From Raffaelea ambrosiae (Eukaryota; Ascomycota; Sordariomycetes; Ophiostomatales; Ophiostomataceae), in assembly GCA_002778195.1 (NCBI GenBank), contig PCDI01000001.1, positions 682,001 to 746,000 on the forward strand: DNA of 64,000 bases, in the 5' to 3' direction. How positions within the stretch are numbered: the first letter of the stretch is position 1; the number at the start of each line of letters is the position of its first letter. The position numbers and the translations under genes are program-made. The notes beneath the pieces were generated by a model. The model was not told the DNA's origin. It made no database searches and saw only the letters and a list, made by a program, of their open reading frames with translations. Below are positions 42,309 to 53,328 of the stretch, piece by piece.

Positions 42309-42382
42309 TGTGTGTGTGTGTGTGTGTGAATGAGAGAGAGTGCGTGAATGAGAGCGTGTGTGTTTGTGTTTGTGTGTGTGTA
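42309..42382. repeat. TG/GA-rich microsatellite cluster
   Basis: (TG)10 at about 42309-42328, GA repeats, then TGTGTTTGTG repeats to about 42382. Confidence 0.85.
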
Positions 42383-42617
42383 TTATCGTAGATTCGCTCA
42401 CTGTCTGTCGGTTTCAAAGACAAAAGAAGAGATAAAATACGAAGACGACTCGGTCTATAAATGTCTTTGAAGATATAGGAAAATGAAACAAGTTGAGGAA
42501 AGAGCGTCCCTGGAGAAACGGGCCTCCCTACCACGAGGTAAATAATATCGGGGAAGCAACGACGAGAACAGCTAGAAGGTACCACTCGCTGCCGGCAAGA
42601 TAATATAATGCTTCAAA

Positions 42618-44207
42618 CTACATTTGACAGCGCAGAAAATCCGTCCACATCTCGCCTATCCTGCATGCGGGATCTTCACACCACATAATTCCATGTGTCT
42701 CGAGGTCCTCTGCAGCTGCCCACGACGACGGATAGAGGCACTTGATCCAGTGGCCCAGATCTGAAGGGAAGACAACCCGGGAGCAGCGTAGGTAAACACG
42801 ACGGTCTCGCCATCGAACCCATGCGTATTTCGCAAAGCATTGTGGACATGTGTATTCGTGGTTCCCACTGGATAAATCAATGTCGTGCCGAGGCCTGGAT
42901 GCGGCGGTCCCTTGTCTAGGCTTCTTTATGTAGCCTCTGGCATACCATTCCTGAGGAAATAGTCCACTCAAAGCCAAAATGTCTTCCTGCAAGAACAACC
43001 CTTTCCTTTCGGGGGCCGTTTCTGCCTTGCAACGGCAGCAACTCATGGTACGATCATGCCGACTATGCCAGTGACAGCTCCCGTACGAAGAAGAGGGAGA
43101 ATCTTGTGCAGGTGCCAGCCTGTCATCGAAGCATGCACACTTATCTGGCTGGAACGGAAGGAGAAGCCGCTCGTCGTCCGGCCGCACATGTGGGCAGAAG
43201 ATGGTATCGGGGTCCGACTTCTGCGCAGCGATAAATGTTCGTAGATGTTGCCGGGTGACGGGAATGCTAGGGTCGAGGTCCAATGCGGGAGAATGCCATA
43301 CCAAGTAGGCGCGATCCGACTGGTACTCGACATGGGGATGGCCTTCCTTCCTTGCGTATTTGGGGTACGCCTCGGCATGGTCACTCTTGTGCGGGCAGAT
43401 ATATTCGGTGACGGACTCGTTCTTCGTCCGCGCCCTGTCTGTACCACGCTTGACATCCGCTAAGAAGAGCGTTTTATGCGAACACACCTGGAGTGCACTT
43501 TCGTGTGCGATGCACGTGCGTGTGTCGTTTGCTCCCTGACGCTGTTTTTTGGAAAACAAAAGCCGCGGGTGGTCTTCGCGGCATCGGCTGCACCACAAGG
43601 GCTGGAGCATGGCACCCAGCCTCGCCGAGATGTAGGGGCTTTGGAGACGGTCCCTACAGCCAGAGCAGATGGGTTGCTGCTGCTGCTTCTGCAGCCGGAG
43701 AAGACGGTCGCGGCGCACATGGCCGATCCACTCATGCCGACTGTCGAGGAAGTCTCGCACGTTTCCGTGAATGGGCAACAACAAGCGGCCGTTGAAATGC
43801 CTGGCAACGCCGCTTCGCCAGCACGGGTCGTCTGCTTGGGTCAAGCGGCCCTTGTCGAGACCGGAAACGATCCGCAAAAAGAGGGAGCAAGACTGGCGAA
43901 GCATCAGTTGCGTGGAATAGTCGGCATGGTCCCGAATCTGCTCCAGGATTTCTTCTGGCAATCGATACAGAAGACAATGTTCTCGGTTGATTCGTCGAAA
44001 TGCCAGCCATGGGCAAGGTGGGCTATCGCGAGGGTCGCTTGGATCATTTCTGACAGGGAGACGGCGAATTTCCACCACCAGATCGTAGTACCGACAGACT
44101 CGCGAAAGATGGCGATATGGGTTGTCCTCGTCATAGGGGGGCAAGACGGTTCCTTGGAGGCAAGGAACCTGCTTGGCTGGTTTTGGAGACGAATTTGCAT
44201 TGCCCAT
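42618..44207 (-). CDS. F-box-like, cysteine-rich protein with N-myristoylation signal
   Basis: A single-exon frame of 529 residues starting at 44207. The first residues, MGNANSSPKP, fit the N-myristoylation rule (Gly2, Ser6) and predict attachment to a membrane after Met removal. At about 77-113 lies an F-box-like segment with YRLPEEILEQIRDHADYSTQ and LRQSCSLFLRI. Further on are paired cysteines, CSGC (about 185) and CSRC (about 211), as in the zinc-binding stretch that often follows fungal F-boxes. More Cys/His pairs follow (YICPHKSDHAE, FCPHVRP, SCCRCKAE and TCPQCFAKY near the C-terminus). Its role would be substrate recruitment to an SCF ubiquitin ligase if the F-box is real, which is inferred. 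The reverse strand also has long open frames (for example 43476-44426), which I take as shadows. Confidence 0.7.
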   Translation of the reverse strand: MGNANSSPKPAKQVPCLQGTVLPPYDEDNPYRHLSRVCRYYDLVVEIRRLPVRNDPSDPRDSPPCPWLAFRRINREHCLLYRLPEEILEQIRDHADYSTQLMLRQSCSLFLRIVSGLDKGRLTQADDPCWRSGVARHFNGRLLLPIHGNVRDFLDSRHEWIGHVRRDRLLRLQKQQQQPICSGCRDRLQSPYISARLGAMLQPLWCSRCREDHPRLLFSKKQRQGANDTRTCIAHESALQVCSHKTLFLADVKRGTDRARTKNESVTEYICPHKSDHAEAYPKYARKEGHPHVEYQSDRAYLVWHSPALDLDPSIPVTRQHLRTFIAAQKSDPDTIFCPHVRPDDERLLLPFQPDKCACFDDRLAPAQDSPSSSYGSCHWHSRHDRTMSCCRCKAETAPERKGLFLQEDILALSGLFPQEWYARGYIKKPRQGTAASRPRHDIDLSSGNHEYTCPQCFAKYAWVRWRDRRVYLRCSRVVFPSDLGHWIKCLYPSSWAAAEDLETHGIMWCEDPACRIGEMWTDFLRCQM

Positions 44208-46614
44208 GATGGAGAATATCAGGAAGAGCGGTTATGTTGGTATGTGCTGTGGCATGTTGCGTTTCTACATCGATGTTGCTGTGGACTTTTGACGAATTGT
44301 CGAAAAACTTGCAGTGAGCGTGAATCTTCTACGTTTCTCCCTTCCGATGTTTTGAGCGCGAAGAACAAAATTGATTCTTATTTTTATAGGGTTTTATACA
44401 ACAACAAAGTATTTGTTTATATTTGATCACATCTCGGCTGTGTTTACGTTGCGATGACATCACACGCCGTATGCACACGTTGTGTATTCTGGTTACGTAC
44501 TTGCGAATGCCGGGTGCCACTAGAGGGACCGGTTGCTTTCGAGTGCTTTTTTGAGGCGCAACTAACTAGCAGCTTTCGGGCTATCTCAGAGGGGACCTCT
44601 GACCTCTTACACAAGAGAAAAAGAAGAAGGCCAGCGAACAGGCCGCCGGTGGAGACGAGAAGAGGAGAGGGAGAAAAAAATGACGGCATTGAGCAAAAGC
44701 ACGCATACAAGATCACAATACAGGCAGTATTAAAGCCAAACAAGGCTGAGCGAGTCTTTATGGTCGAGAATAAGCGACTGTGCTTAGTTTAGTGTTTGTG
44801 CATTGCCTTTTGGCCAATGACAATCAGACAAACAGCAACATAACCACAATTCAGGCATCGAGGCAGACTGGTAGGCCGAAAGGCAGTATGCGAATACATT
44901 TTCTATGGGAGAAATGTTTTCTTTAAAGTATGCTACAGTGAGTCATTAGTCCCGGAGTCTTGCCCGGGATATGAGCTTTGTGAGCAAGTTTCCGTGCTTG
45001 AGAAATATGAAAGCAAGTAGACAATAGCCGAGCCATTTGCCGAGAAGGCGTTTGTGAAAATGTGTTTGTGGCAATGAGAGAGAATCGTAAAGAGAGCCAC
45101 TTACAAGCTCTGAGGAGGTCTCACTGGCAAAGCTTAATAACGGACCGAGCATTTCAGAAGCCAGGACTCGCGTGGCACGTAGGCAGGCTGTGCGCAACAG
45201 TCGCTGGCTGCCGTGCCTGGAAGCTGTTTTGCGAGGCACGGAGACATTGGCATTGACCAATGGCCACGCCACGAATGAACACAGAAATAGATGGCCAATC
45301 ATCACACGACGGATACACCCTCCACAAAGTAGAGCGTTGCAGTCTGCCAAGGTGTAGAATGCACATCTTTTTGAGATGCCAAGGATCAACTCGAAATACC
45401 CCCAAAACGACTTTCACTAGCAGGGGTTTTACCAAAAGGATGGCAACTACTTTGAGACGGCCTGTGTAACTGCCGACACGAGCGACGGCAGGAACAGTCG
45501 CTTGTCTTCTTGGCTGGCGAGCGAGGCCGATTGTCGTGAATCCTACGGGTGCTGTGCCACACAAGGATGCGGATAGTTAGGGGCTGCTCGTCCCTTCGCT
45601 TTGCCCTATGAACGGGTCCGGCAGCGGGAAGGACAGCCACAGAACGTCGTCAGCTAATAGGGCTTAGCTTCGACACCAATGCAGAGCGAGCGCAGGCGCA
45701 AAGACAGCGGCAAGGCTCACGAACGCTGCCCGACACTGTGGAAATTCTCGGGCCATGGTACCCACAAGCGGTAGCCAATCTTGCGGGGGGGGGGACAATC
45801 TTCCTCATATGACGATGAGCACTGCACTGTTCCCCTTTGGACCGGTGTCAGCAAAAGGAAACCCTTGTCCCTGAAAGCTTGAGACGTGTATTTGTTAAGG
45901 AAAAAGAAGGCCCGTTGTGAGCCGTGAATCGTGAGACCGGTGGGTAGGATGAAACTGAAGGCGTTTTTTCTTTTCTTTTCTTAAGCTAGCCATTGTGCCG
46001 TCTGGCAAGGCGTAACTGGTCGTCTGCTGCTCCTGCAGGTCTGGAACTAGAGTCTGCCGTGTAAAGATACGGAAGACTCGTAATAACCATCTAAATGGCT
46101 GTTGGCATTCGTGAGAGATTTCGTGAAACACGTTAGCGGGGCCACACACAGGAGAAGGATGCGCTACTGCCACCCACCAAACCCGCCAAAAGCTCCATCT
46201 TCCACCTATAACCGCCCATGTGGGGGGCTGTGCTCTGGATCACCCAACCCGGGTTTCTGTGGCGGCCAGTGGCGTCGCGATTGGGCTAGTACATACAAAG
46301 TAACTAGTCAGTGAATCTAAATTTAACCGTCGCAACTCCCAGCTCCCAACTCCCAACTCCCTGCTACAGCAGCGATGCGGAAACTGTACATAGTGAAAGG
46401 AGAATGCTGCGCGAGTCGTGCGAGTAAAATCTTGTATTTTCATCTACACAGCAATATAATCATGCGGACTCGGAGTCTGCTGCCTGTTTGCTCCTCTGTT
46501 GTCTCCTTTTACAGTACATATTCCACCCATTCTCGCTTCTGCCTCGCGACTTGAATCAACGCTCAGCCGACCTTTCCTACCGCCTCTTCTGCCGAGACAT
46601 TCCACCGGCCCGCC
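44208..46614. other. Intergenic, about 2.4 kb
   Basis: No gene supported. Antisense frames at 44946-45564 have no motifs. A doubled CAACTCC/CAGCTCC repeat lies at about 46335-46362. The region just before the membrane protein is its promoter and leader. Confidence 0.5.
46335..46362. repeat. Short ACTCCCA direct repeat
   Basis: Three to four imperfect copies of an AACTCCC/AGCTCCC unit in about 28 bases. Confidence 0.7.
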
Positions 46615-48981
46615 ATGGAGAGCATTCCCCTCAAGCCCCGGTCGTCGGCAGCGCATATGCGCCAAGTCAGCCAAGAGCAGCTGCTGCCTGGTGCCAGGCG
46701 ATCGGACGAGAAGGACAACAGCTATGACAGCTACAGCGAGATCGGCGGCGCAGGGAGCCGCAGCGTCAACCCGAGCAAGAAAAGCCCACTCGACCACCTG
46801 CGGGACCTGCGGTTCAACCGGGACCACAAGCGGATGGACACGGCGTCCTCGTCGGGCTCGTTCCGGTCGCCGGGAACGCCCGCGCCGGCATATGTGGCCA
46901 TGGGCCAGCAGCCTCCACGGCAGCAGCAGCAACAACAAGAACAACACCCGCAGCAGCCACCACCACCAGACATCGACACACCGCCACGGACGCTGTGGGC
47001 CGGCCGGTTCATGGCCTGGCACGTCATGACGAGCGCGGTGATGATGGGCTGTGCGCTGGCCCTGATCGTGTTTGCCGGCATCGTGGCCCACCTGGACGAC
47101 CGTGCCATCGGGCAGCAGAAGCACTGGGAGCAGATCCAGACGGTCTGCAACCGGCTGGCAACGGTGTTCCCCATCGTGTTTGCCATTGTGATCGGCAACG
47201 CGGCGCGCCACCTGGCCGGCTGGTACCTGGAGCGCGGCGCGCCGCTGGGCTTCATCGAGCTGCTGGTGGGCAGCAACACGGTGGGCGGCGCGGTGACGAC
47301 GGTGTGGCAGCTGCGGTCGGCCAACCTGGCGGGGCTGGTGCTGCTGGCCGTGTGGGTGTTCTCGCCGCTGGGCAGCCAGTCGTCGCTGCAGATGGTGACG
47401 ACGGAGAACAAGCCGGTGTCGTCGCCCCTGGTGGTGGACTATCTGGACACGGAGGTGTCCAACCTGACGGCCTGGGGCAGCAGCGCGGCCGGCACCGGCG
47501 TCGTGGCCTTTGATCTCTTCTTCTTCCCGGCCCTCTTCGGCATCTACAACACGCTGCTGATGGAGTCGTCGGCCCAGCGCAACGCCTCGCTCGACGTCTG
47601 GGGCAACCTGCGCGTGCCCGACCTGGCGCGCGCGCAGGCCGCGCGCGGCACCAACGGCAGCGGCTGGGTCGTGTTCGACCGCGTGCCGCCCACCGCGGCC
47701 GACATCCCGCCCTACTCGTCGCTGCTCGGCCTGCCCTACCTGCACAACGGCTCGACGGCGCCGGCCGCCAACGCCACGTTTCTTATGGAGAGCGCGTACC
47801 TGGCGGTCGACTGCCCCACGATCCAGCCGGTGGCCGACTACACCGACCTGCCGCTCTGCACCAGCATGAGCAACGTCACCGAGTACGAAAACGGCACGTA
47901 CTACAGCTACTGGGACACCGACAACGCCGGGCCGCGCAACCAGTCGGCGTCGTGGATGGTGTGCATCGACCAGCTCTACGACAAGGCCGTCTGGGGCACC
48001 TACAACATTGTCGCCGCCTTTGGCAACGAGACCAACTCGACCCTGCCCGCGATCCCCCGCGCGGCCAACCTCATGTTCGTCTCGGCCAGCCAGGTCGGCG
48101 GCGACGACGGCAGCCTCAACTACATGTCGGCCGTGTGCCCGCTGACCATGGCCTACGTCGAGTCCGAGGTGCTGTGCACGCCGTCGGGCGGCGTGGGCGT
48201 GGGCGGCGGCATCGACGGCGTCAACTGCGCCGTCGTGGCCATGCGCGAGTCCCAGCGCGACCATCCGCACGCGAACCTGACCGAGCTCGGCTTTCCGGGC
48301 ACCTTTTACGTGGTGTCCCAGAAGATCGTCGACTCGGTCGGCACCAAGCAGCACTCGTTTACGAGCTCGCCCACCGAGTACTTCCTGGTCAACCCGGACT
48401 ACACCGCCATTGCCGGCCTCGGCACCGTCGACTGGAGCAACCTGACCGCGGCCGACTTTGGCCTGCGCTTCCAGCAGGTGCTCAACAGCTTCTGGTACGC
48501 GACGTATGGGCCCGAAAAGTTCACCCACATCACCCTCGACAACAACGCCACGTCGCTGCCCATCGAGGCGCAGCTGAAGCCGGCCATCGAGGCCATGCGC
48601 CGGGCGCCCGCCAACAGCTCGGCCGGCACCGTCGCCCTGCCGGTGTACGTGGTCCGGTGGCCGTGGTGGTCCGTCTTCCTGGCGTCCAGCATCGTGGTGG
48701 CCGTGGCGGCGTGTGCGCGCAGCGCCCTGATCCTGTACTACAACCGCGGCCCGGACGTGCTGGGCTTTGCGGCCAGCGTGATCGCGACGTCGCCGTACGT
48801 GCCGGTGGGCTATGGGTCGGCCAGCACGATGGGCGGGCTGGAGCGGGCGCGGCACATGCGCGACGTGCGGGTGCGGATGGTGGACGTGGACCCGAACAGC
48901 GAGACGGGCTTTGTGGCGATTGCGCAGGAAGACGCGGGCTTCCACTTTGGGCAGCTGCGGAAGGACCGGCTGTACCGGTAG
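46615..48981 (+). CDS. Fungal multi-pass membrane protein with large glycosylated outer domain
   Basis: A single-exon frame of 788 residues. A disordered N-terminus (about 1-130) has a Gln/Pro run near 100-118. Hydrophobic helices follow at about 135-157 (MTSAVMMGCALALIVFAG), 185-200 (ATVFPIVFAIVIG), 212-232 and 238-253 (LAGLVLLAVWVFSPL). A domain of about 400 residues comes next with many N-glycosylation sites (NLT, NGS, NAT, NVT, NGT, NQS, NET, NST, NAT, NSS) and several Cys. A last helix lies near 680-705 (VFLASSIVVAVAACARSALI). The tail ends in GFVAIAQEDAGFHFGQLRKD, which I know from uncharacterised Pezizomycotina membrane proteins. Topology suggests a cell-surface protein with a cytosolic tail. 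Function unknown. The antisense frame of 912 codons is an artefact of GC-rich codons. Confidence 0.8.
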   Translation: MESIPLKPRSSAAHMRQVSQEQLLPGARRSDEKDNSYDSYSEIGGAGSRSVNPSKKSPLDHLRDLRFNRDHKRMDTASSSGSFRSPGTPAPAYVAMGQQPPRQQQQQQEQHPQQPPPPDIDTPPRTLWAGRFMAWHVMTSAVMMGCALALIVFAGIVAHLDDRAIGQQKHWEQIQTVCNRLATVFPIVFAIVIGNAARHLAGWYLERGAPLGFIELLVGSNTVGGAVTTVWQLRSANLAGLVLLAVWVFSPLGSQSSLQMVTTENKPVSSPLVVDYLDTEVSNLTAWGSSAAGTGVVAFDLFFFPALFGIYNTLLMESSAQRNASLDVWGNLRVPDLARAQAARGTNGSGWVVFDRVPPTAADIPPYSSLLGLPYLHNGSTAPAANATFLMESAYLAVDCPTIQPVADYTDLPLCTSMSNVTEYENGTYYSYWDTDNAGPRNQSASWMVCIDQLYDKAVWGTYNIVAAFGNETNSTLPAIPRAANLMFVSASQVGGDDGSLNYMSAVCPLTMAYVESEVLCTPSGGVGVGGGIDGVNCAVVAMRESQRDHPHANLTELGFPGTFYVVSQKIVDSVGTKQHSFTSSPTEYFLVNPDYTAIAGLGTVDWSNLTAADFGLRFQQVLNSFWYATYGPEKFTHITLDNNATSLPIEAQLKPAIEAMRRAPANSSAGTVALPVYVVRWPWWSVFLASSIVVAVAACARSALILYYNRGPDVLGFAASVIATSPYVPVGYGSASTMGGLERARHMRDVRVRMVDVDPNSETGFVAIAQEDAGFHFGQLRKDRLYR

Positions 48982-51221
48982 GCTTGTTGTACCGATAGCT
49001 TTGTGGAGAGATGTACAAAGGACGAAAGCGACGGAAAGAAAGAAGCGTTTGCCGATCCAACAAAAGACTGTATGAATCATGACATGGGCCAGGCGTTTGG
49101 GATAGAGTCTCTGTTTTAGATCCGGACGGGCTGGACGCAATGGATGCACGTTGTACGATGCTTTGTACGAACAATGAACCACCGCAAGAGTTTCTTACGC
49201 CAGTTGCCAGGACTGCGTGTTGTGAACATGGGCAGCGCCAAAGCGGCTGTGATCGCAGATGCCACGCTTCCAAACAGATGCAACGTCTGAACACCACAGC
49301 TGCAACGTCGCGACAGTGAAAATTGCCAAGGACCAAGTGCCCATGTCTTCTGACGCCTGCCCTGTCCAGTCGACATCCCTTCGATGGTCCCCTTCAGGAG
49401 TCCTTTCTCGACACAGACCCTTTTACGAGATCAACAGGGAGACGACCAACAATGCACGCCGCCGTTGCCTCTCCGTTTTTCAGCCGTCGTCTCCTCCCAT
49501 CGGCGTCATCAAAGAGACAGTGTCCATCCGTACCGCACACTGGACGCCGACCCATACACAGTATCGTATCTTGGTAGGGCATCTTACCGTTGCTGTCTTA
49601 CACTGCGGGCCCTACACTGCAGGGGTCACTGCAACATGACGCGCCAGAAAGCGGGGTTTGCTTTGCTTTGGTACTATGTATCGTAGTGTTGTCTTCGTCC
49701 CTTTTTTTGCTTGCTTATTTGGTTCTTCCACATGCGCGGGTCGCATCCAGTAGATTGGCCTCTTCTGGCGCTTTGAGCTCTGCATTGGGCACGAGACCAC
49801 TGACAATCCGGTTCGACCGGCATCTCAACCGGGAATAGTTGCATGCATTATTATCGGGACAATGATGGGAGGCCTGGAATTGTCTGCAGCTAAGAACGGG
49901 TAGCGGCTGCCGTCCTTTGCTGGCGTCTTGCTGGTGTTTTGCTGGCGTTTTGCTTGCTGGGAGCCCCGACACCCAACAGCCCGGCAGCGGGACGTGTCCG
50001 AGCTTTCCGGTTTAAATGAAGATGAAAAAAAAAATGAGGGTCGTTGCGCGGCAATAACAGCTGCTATTAACGATGTCTGACACAAAAACGGTAGCATTCC
50101 CAACAAGCGGAATTGCAGACAGCCTATCTCAGCAGGGTTAATAAGCAGGAAATAAAGCAGAAAATGGGGATTAAAATTGGAAAATACTAAGAAAACAGTA
50201 GGACACTAAAAATCATTCACGGAAGGAACAACCTCGCTACGTCAGAATACTCGCCAACAAACACTGCGAGTGCTGCGTAGAAAGCTCCGACGATTAAAAA
50301 AAAAAGAAACCAAAAGACGCCAATCCCAAAGTGACGGCGCTGACGGCCCAGAATGCCACCGGAGCCCGTCAAAGCCCGCCAAATGCCACCTAAATCGCCT
50401 TAATCGCCTAAATCGCCGCAATCGCCGCCATCACAAACCCACTAAAAAATAAAAGCGAAAAAAAGCGACCCTCCCAAACCCTCCATGACCCTGCACCACC
50501 AGCACTAATCTGCGCTATCCAGCCAGGCTACAGCACACTACCCAGGCAAGCTCGTGGCAACTGGCCCAACGGACCCAGCAGACAGCCCCTGCTTCATGCG
50601 CCTGGGACGTGTGTCCCGCATGCCGAACTCTGTTTTGCCCGCCTCCGCTGCCTCTACTCGTACAGGCCCCCAAGCCACGCCAATTCGACGCTGCCTGGTC
50701 GCCGTAGGTCTCGGCAACGGCAACTGTAGGTCCCTTCTGGCTCCTTCTTAGTCCCAGTGGGTCCTCGATCTAGACAGCACACACGCTCTCTCTTTTCGCT
50801 GCTGCCTTTCCCGTCCGCGCCGTCGCCGAGTCGCCTCCTTTGGGCGACCAGTCTTGTGCATCGTTTTCGCATTCGGCCGCATTCGCTTGTCTTCTGTCCT
50901 CACTCGCTCGCTTTTGTTTTCGTCTCACTCTCTCCCTTTCAAACATGCCCTGCTCAGCCCTCTTGTCGACCCGTCTCCAGCGACCGCCTCGCCTCCAATA
51001 GCCTCGTCTGTTTTGGTCTCTTACTCAGTTTCTTCGATTTGCTCTGTACGCGCAAAAAAAAAAAAAAAAAAAAAATTAAGCACAATTAAGCACACCCCGT
51101 CGTCCTCTCTCGTGGTCCGCCGAACAGACAGAAGCCTCACCCTCCTCGATAACCCGACCAGCCCAGCCGCCGACACCCTCCCTCCGCTCTGGCCGGCATT
51201 TCTCCCCAATCCGACGCCGCC
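48982..51221. other. Intergenic, about 2.2 kb
   Basis: No gene supported. There is a 9-bp repeat at 50392-50427, CT-rich leader sequence from about 50770, and a run of about 19 A at 51055-51074 before the kinase gene. Confidence 0.5.
50392..50427. repeat. 9-bp tandem repeat, AATCGCC core
   Basis: Four consecutive 9-base units sharing AATCGCC. Confidence 0.8.
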
Positions 51222-53328
51222 ATGGCGTCCACGCCCCTTGCCGAGGCTTCTCTTTCCGTCGAGCAGCCTCTGGCGGCCCAGCCCACGATCCCTCCATCCC
51301 TCTCCTCATCCTCATCCACGCCGTCGCCGGTGCCGCCCCGGGCGGCCAACCGGTCCCCCGCGCTCGTCTCCTTCGACAAGACCATCCTCAACCTCCTGAA
51401 GCTCGACTCGCACGACCTGGAGATCCAAGACGACGCGTTGATCGTGACAGGTAGGGATCTGCCAAGCCACGTCCGCCAAGAGATATTGATAATCGGCGGG
51501 TGCTCTCCAGATGCTGACCCCCATGCAGACCGCGTACAACGGAAGAAGAGTCGGCGCACATGCGATTTTAGTTTTATGGGTATGCCCTCTGCACATCCAA
51601 TATCTGGCCTTGTTCCCCCTTCCTCCTTCCTGTCGACACCCACACTCACCTCTCCAGGCTCCAAATCCTACCGACAAGCCATTCCTCTCTACAACGTCCT
51701 CTGGGCCGGCCTCTCCGACTCCGGCAGCCACCTCACCATCGACTACGCCGACCGATCCTCCAAGACCCGCGTCACCACTGCCAAGCTCTCCTTTGCCCTC
51801 AACTCCAGTTACCCCGACCGCCCAACCCCCGAAGATGCCGCGAGCTGGGCCGACATTCTGCGCGCACGCGCCTACGGCACCGTCCCCCAGCGCCGTCGCG
51901 CGTACGTGCTCGTGAACCCCCATGCCGGGCCTGGCGGCGCCACGAAACGCTGGGAGCAGCAGGTCGAGCCCATCTTTGGCGCCGCCCGCATGGACCTGAC
52001 CGTCGTCACCACCGAGTACTCCGGCCAGGCTGTCGACCTCTGCCGCGACATCGACATCGACAAGTACGATATGGTCGTTGCCTGTTCCGGCGACGGCCTG
52101 CCCCACGAGGTCTTCAATGGTCTGGGCAAGCGAGCCGACGCCAGCCGCGCCCTGGCCAAGCTCGCCGTCGCCCACATCCCCTGCGGCAGCGGCAACGCCA
52201 TGGCCTGCAACCTGTACGGCACCCACCGCGCCAGCCTCGCTGCCCTCGCCATTGTCAAGGGCGTTGTGACGCCCTTGGATTTGGTGAGCATCACCCTCGG
52301 AGGCGGCGGCAACGACGACATCCCCCAGCAGCGCACCCTCAGCTTCCTGAGCCAGGCCGTCGGCATCGTGGCTGAGGCCGACCTGGCCACGGAGCACCTG
52401 CGCTGGATGGGCGGCGCCCGCTTCACCTGGGGCTTTCTGGAGCGCTTTATGAAGCAAAAGATCTACCCCTGCGACCTGGCCGTCAAGATCGAGATCGAGC
52501 ACAAGCCGGGCATCAAGTCCCACTACTCCCGCCAGCACCTGCACTTCAAGCAGCGCCAGCACGAGCGCGCCAAGCTGGGCTCTTCGTCGACGACCACCGT
52601 CGATGCCACCACCTCCAGCTCGGCCACCAGCAGCGCCGGCAGCGACGAATACCTGATGGGGGGCTATGACGGTGCGGCCGATCGGTCATTCACGGATTCC
52701 ACCGACGACGCCAGCGCCAGCACCGGCCAGGACGGCCTGCCTCCCCTGCGGTTCGGCACCGTTAATGACAAGCTGCCCCAGGGGTGGGAGGTTATACCCG
52801 GCGACAAGATTGGCAACTTTTACTGTGGAAATGTGAGTGAAGCGGCACCGTCTCTTTTTTTTTTTTTTTTTTTTAAAAAGGTGTCGTCGATGATTTGTTT
52901 GACACATGAGCGGAACAAGTACTGACTTTTTATGATTTTCTCCCTTTCCTCTCCAGATGGCTTACATGGCTGCCGATGCCAACTTTTTCTCTGCTGCCCT
53001 CATGAACGATGGCCTCATGGACATGGTCACCATCAACGGCGACATCCCTCTGATGCAGTCGCTCGGCATGATCTCGTCGGTCGAAAACGGGGAATTTTTC
53101 GACCACCCCCTGGTCGCCTACCGCAAGGTTGTCGCCTACCGCCTCGTCCCCAAGAACCAGCCCGACGGCTACATCAGCATCGATGGCGAGCGCGTGCCCT
53201 TTGGCGCCTTCCAGGCAGAAGTCCACCGGGGACTGGGTCGTGTCATCGCCAAGCGCGACGGCTGCTACGAAGCCCCCGGGCCGAGCGACTGGGACAAAGT
53301 GACGAACGTAGAGAGATTTCGGGCGTGA
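51222..53328 (+). CDS. Sphingoid long-chain base kinase (LCB4/5 type)
   Basis: Exons 51222-51450, 51529-51579, 51658-52832 and 52957-53328 give 608 residues. The diacylglycerol-kinase catalytic domain shows VNPHAGPGGATKRW (ATP loop), VACSGDGLPHEVFNGL (the SGDG-x2-HE signature) and AHIPCGSGNAMACNLYG. A second lobe follows with FLSQAVGIVAEADLATEHLR and, after a Ser/Thr/Asp-rich insert, MAYMAADANFFSAALMNDGL. This is the sphingosine kinase layout. The enzyme phosphorylates long-chain bases such as phytosphingosine to their 1-phosphates at internal membranes. Introns 1 and 2 are each 78 nt, a multiple of three and free of stops, so an unspliced frame also runs through. The 51-nt second exon is unusually small. 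The third intron (124 nt) has GTGAGT, TACTGAC and CTCCAG. The gene is convergent with RRP1. Confidence 0.93.

Noticed and set aside
46444..49182. A 912-codon open frame on the minus strand, opposite the glycosylated membrane protein
   Set aside because: It is the antisense shadow of GC-rich, C/G-ending codons. Its translation is Arg/His/Ala-rich with no domain, while the plus strand has helices, sequons and normal composition.
51312..52562. A 416-codon antisense frame over the sphingoid base kinase
   Set aside because: Shadow frame; the plus strand has the SGDG catalytic signature.
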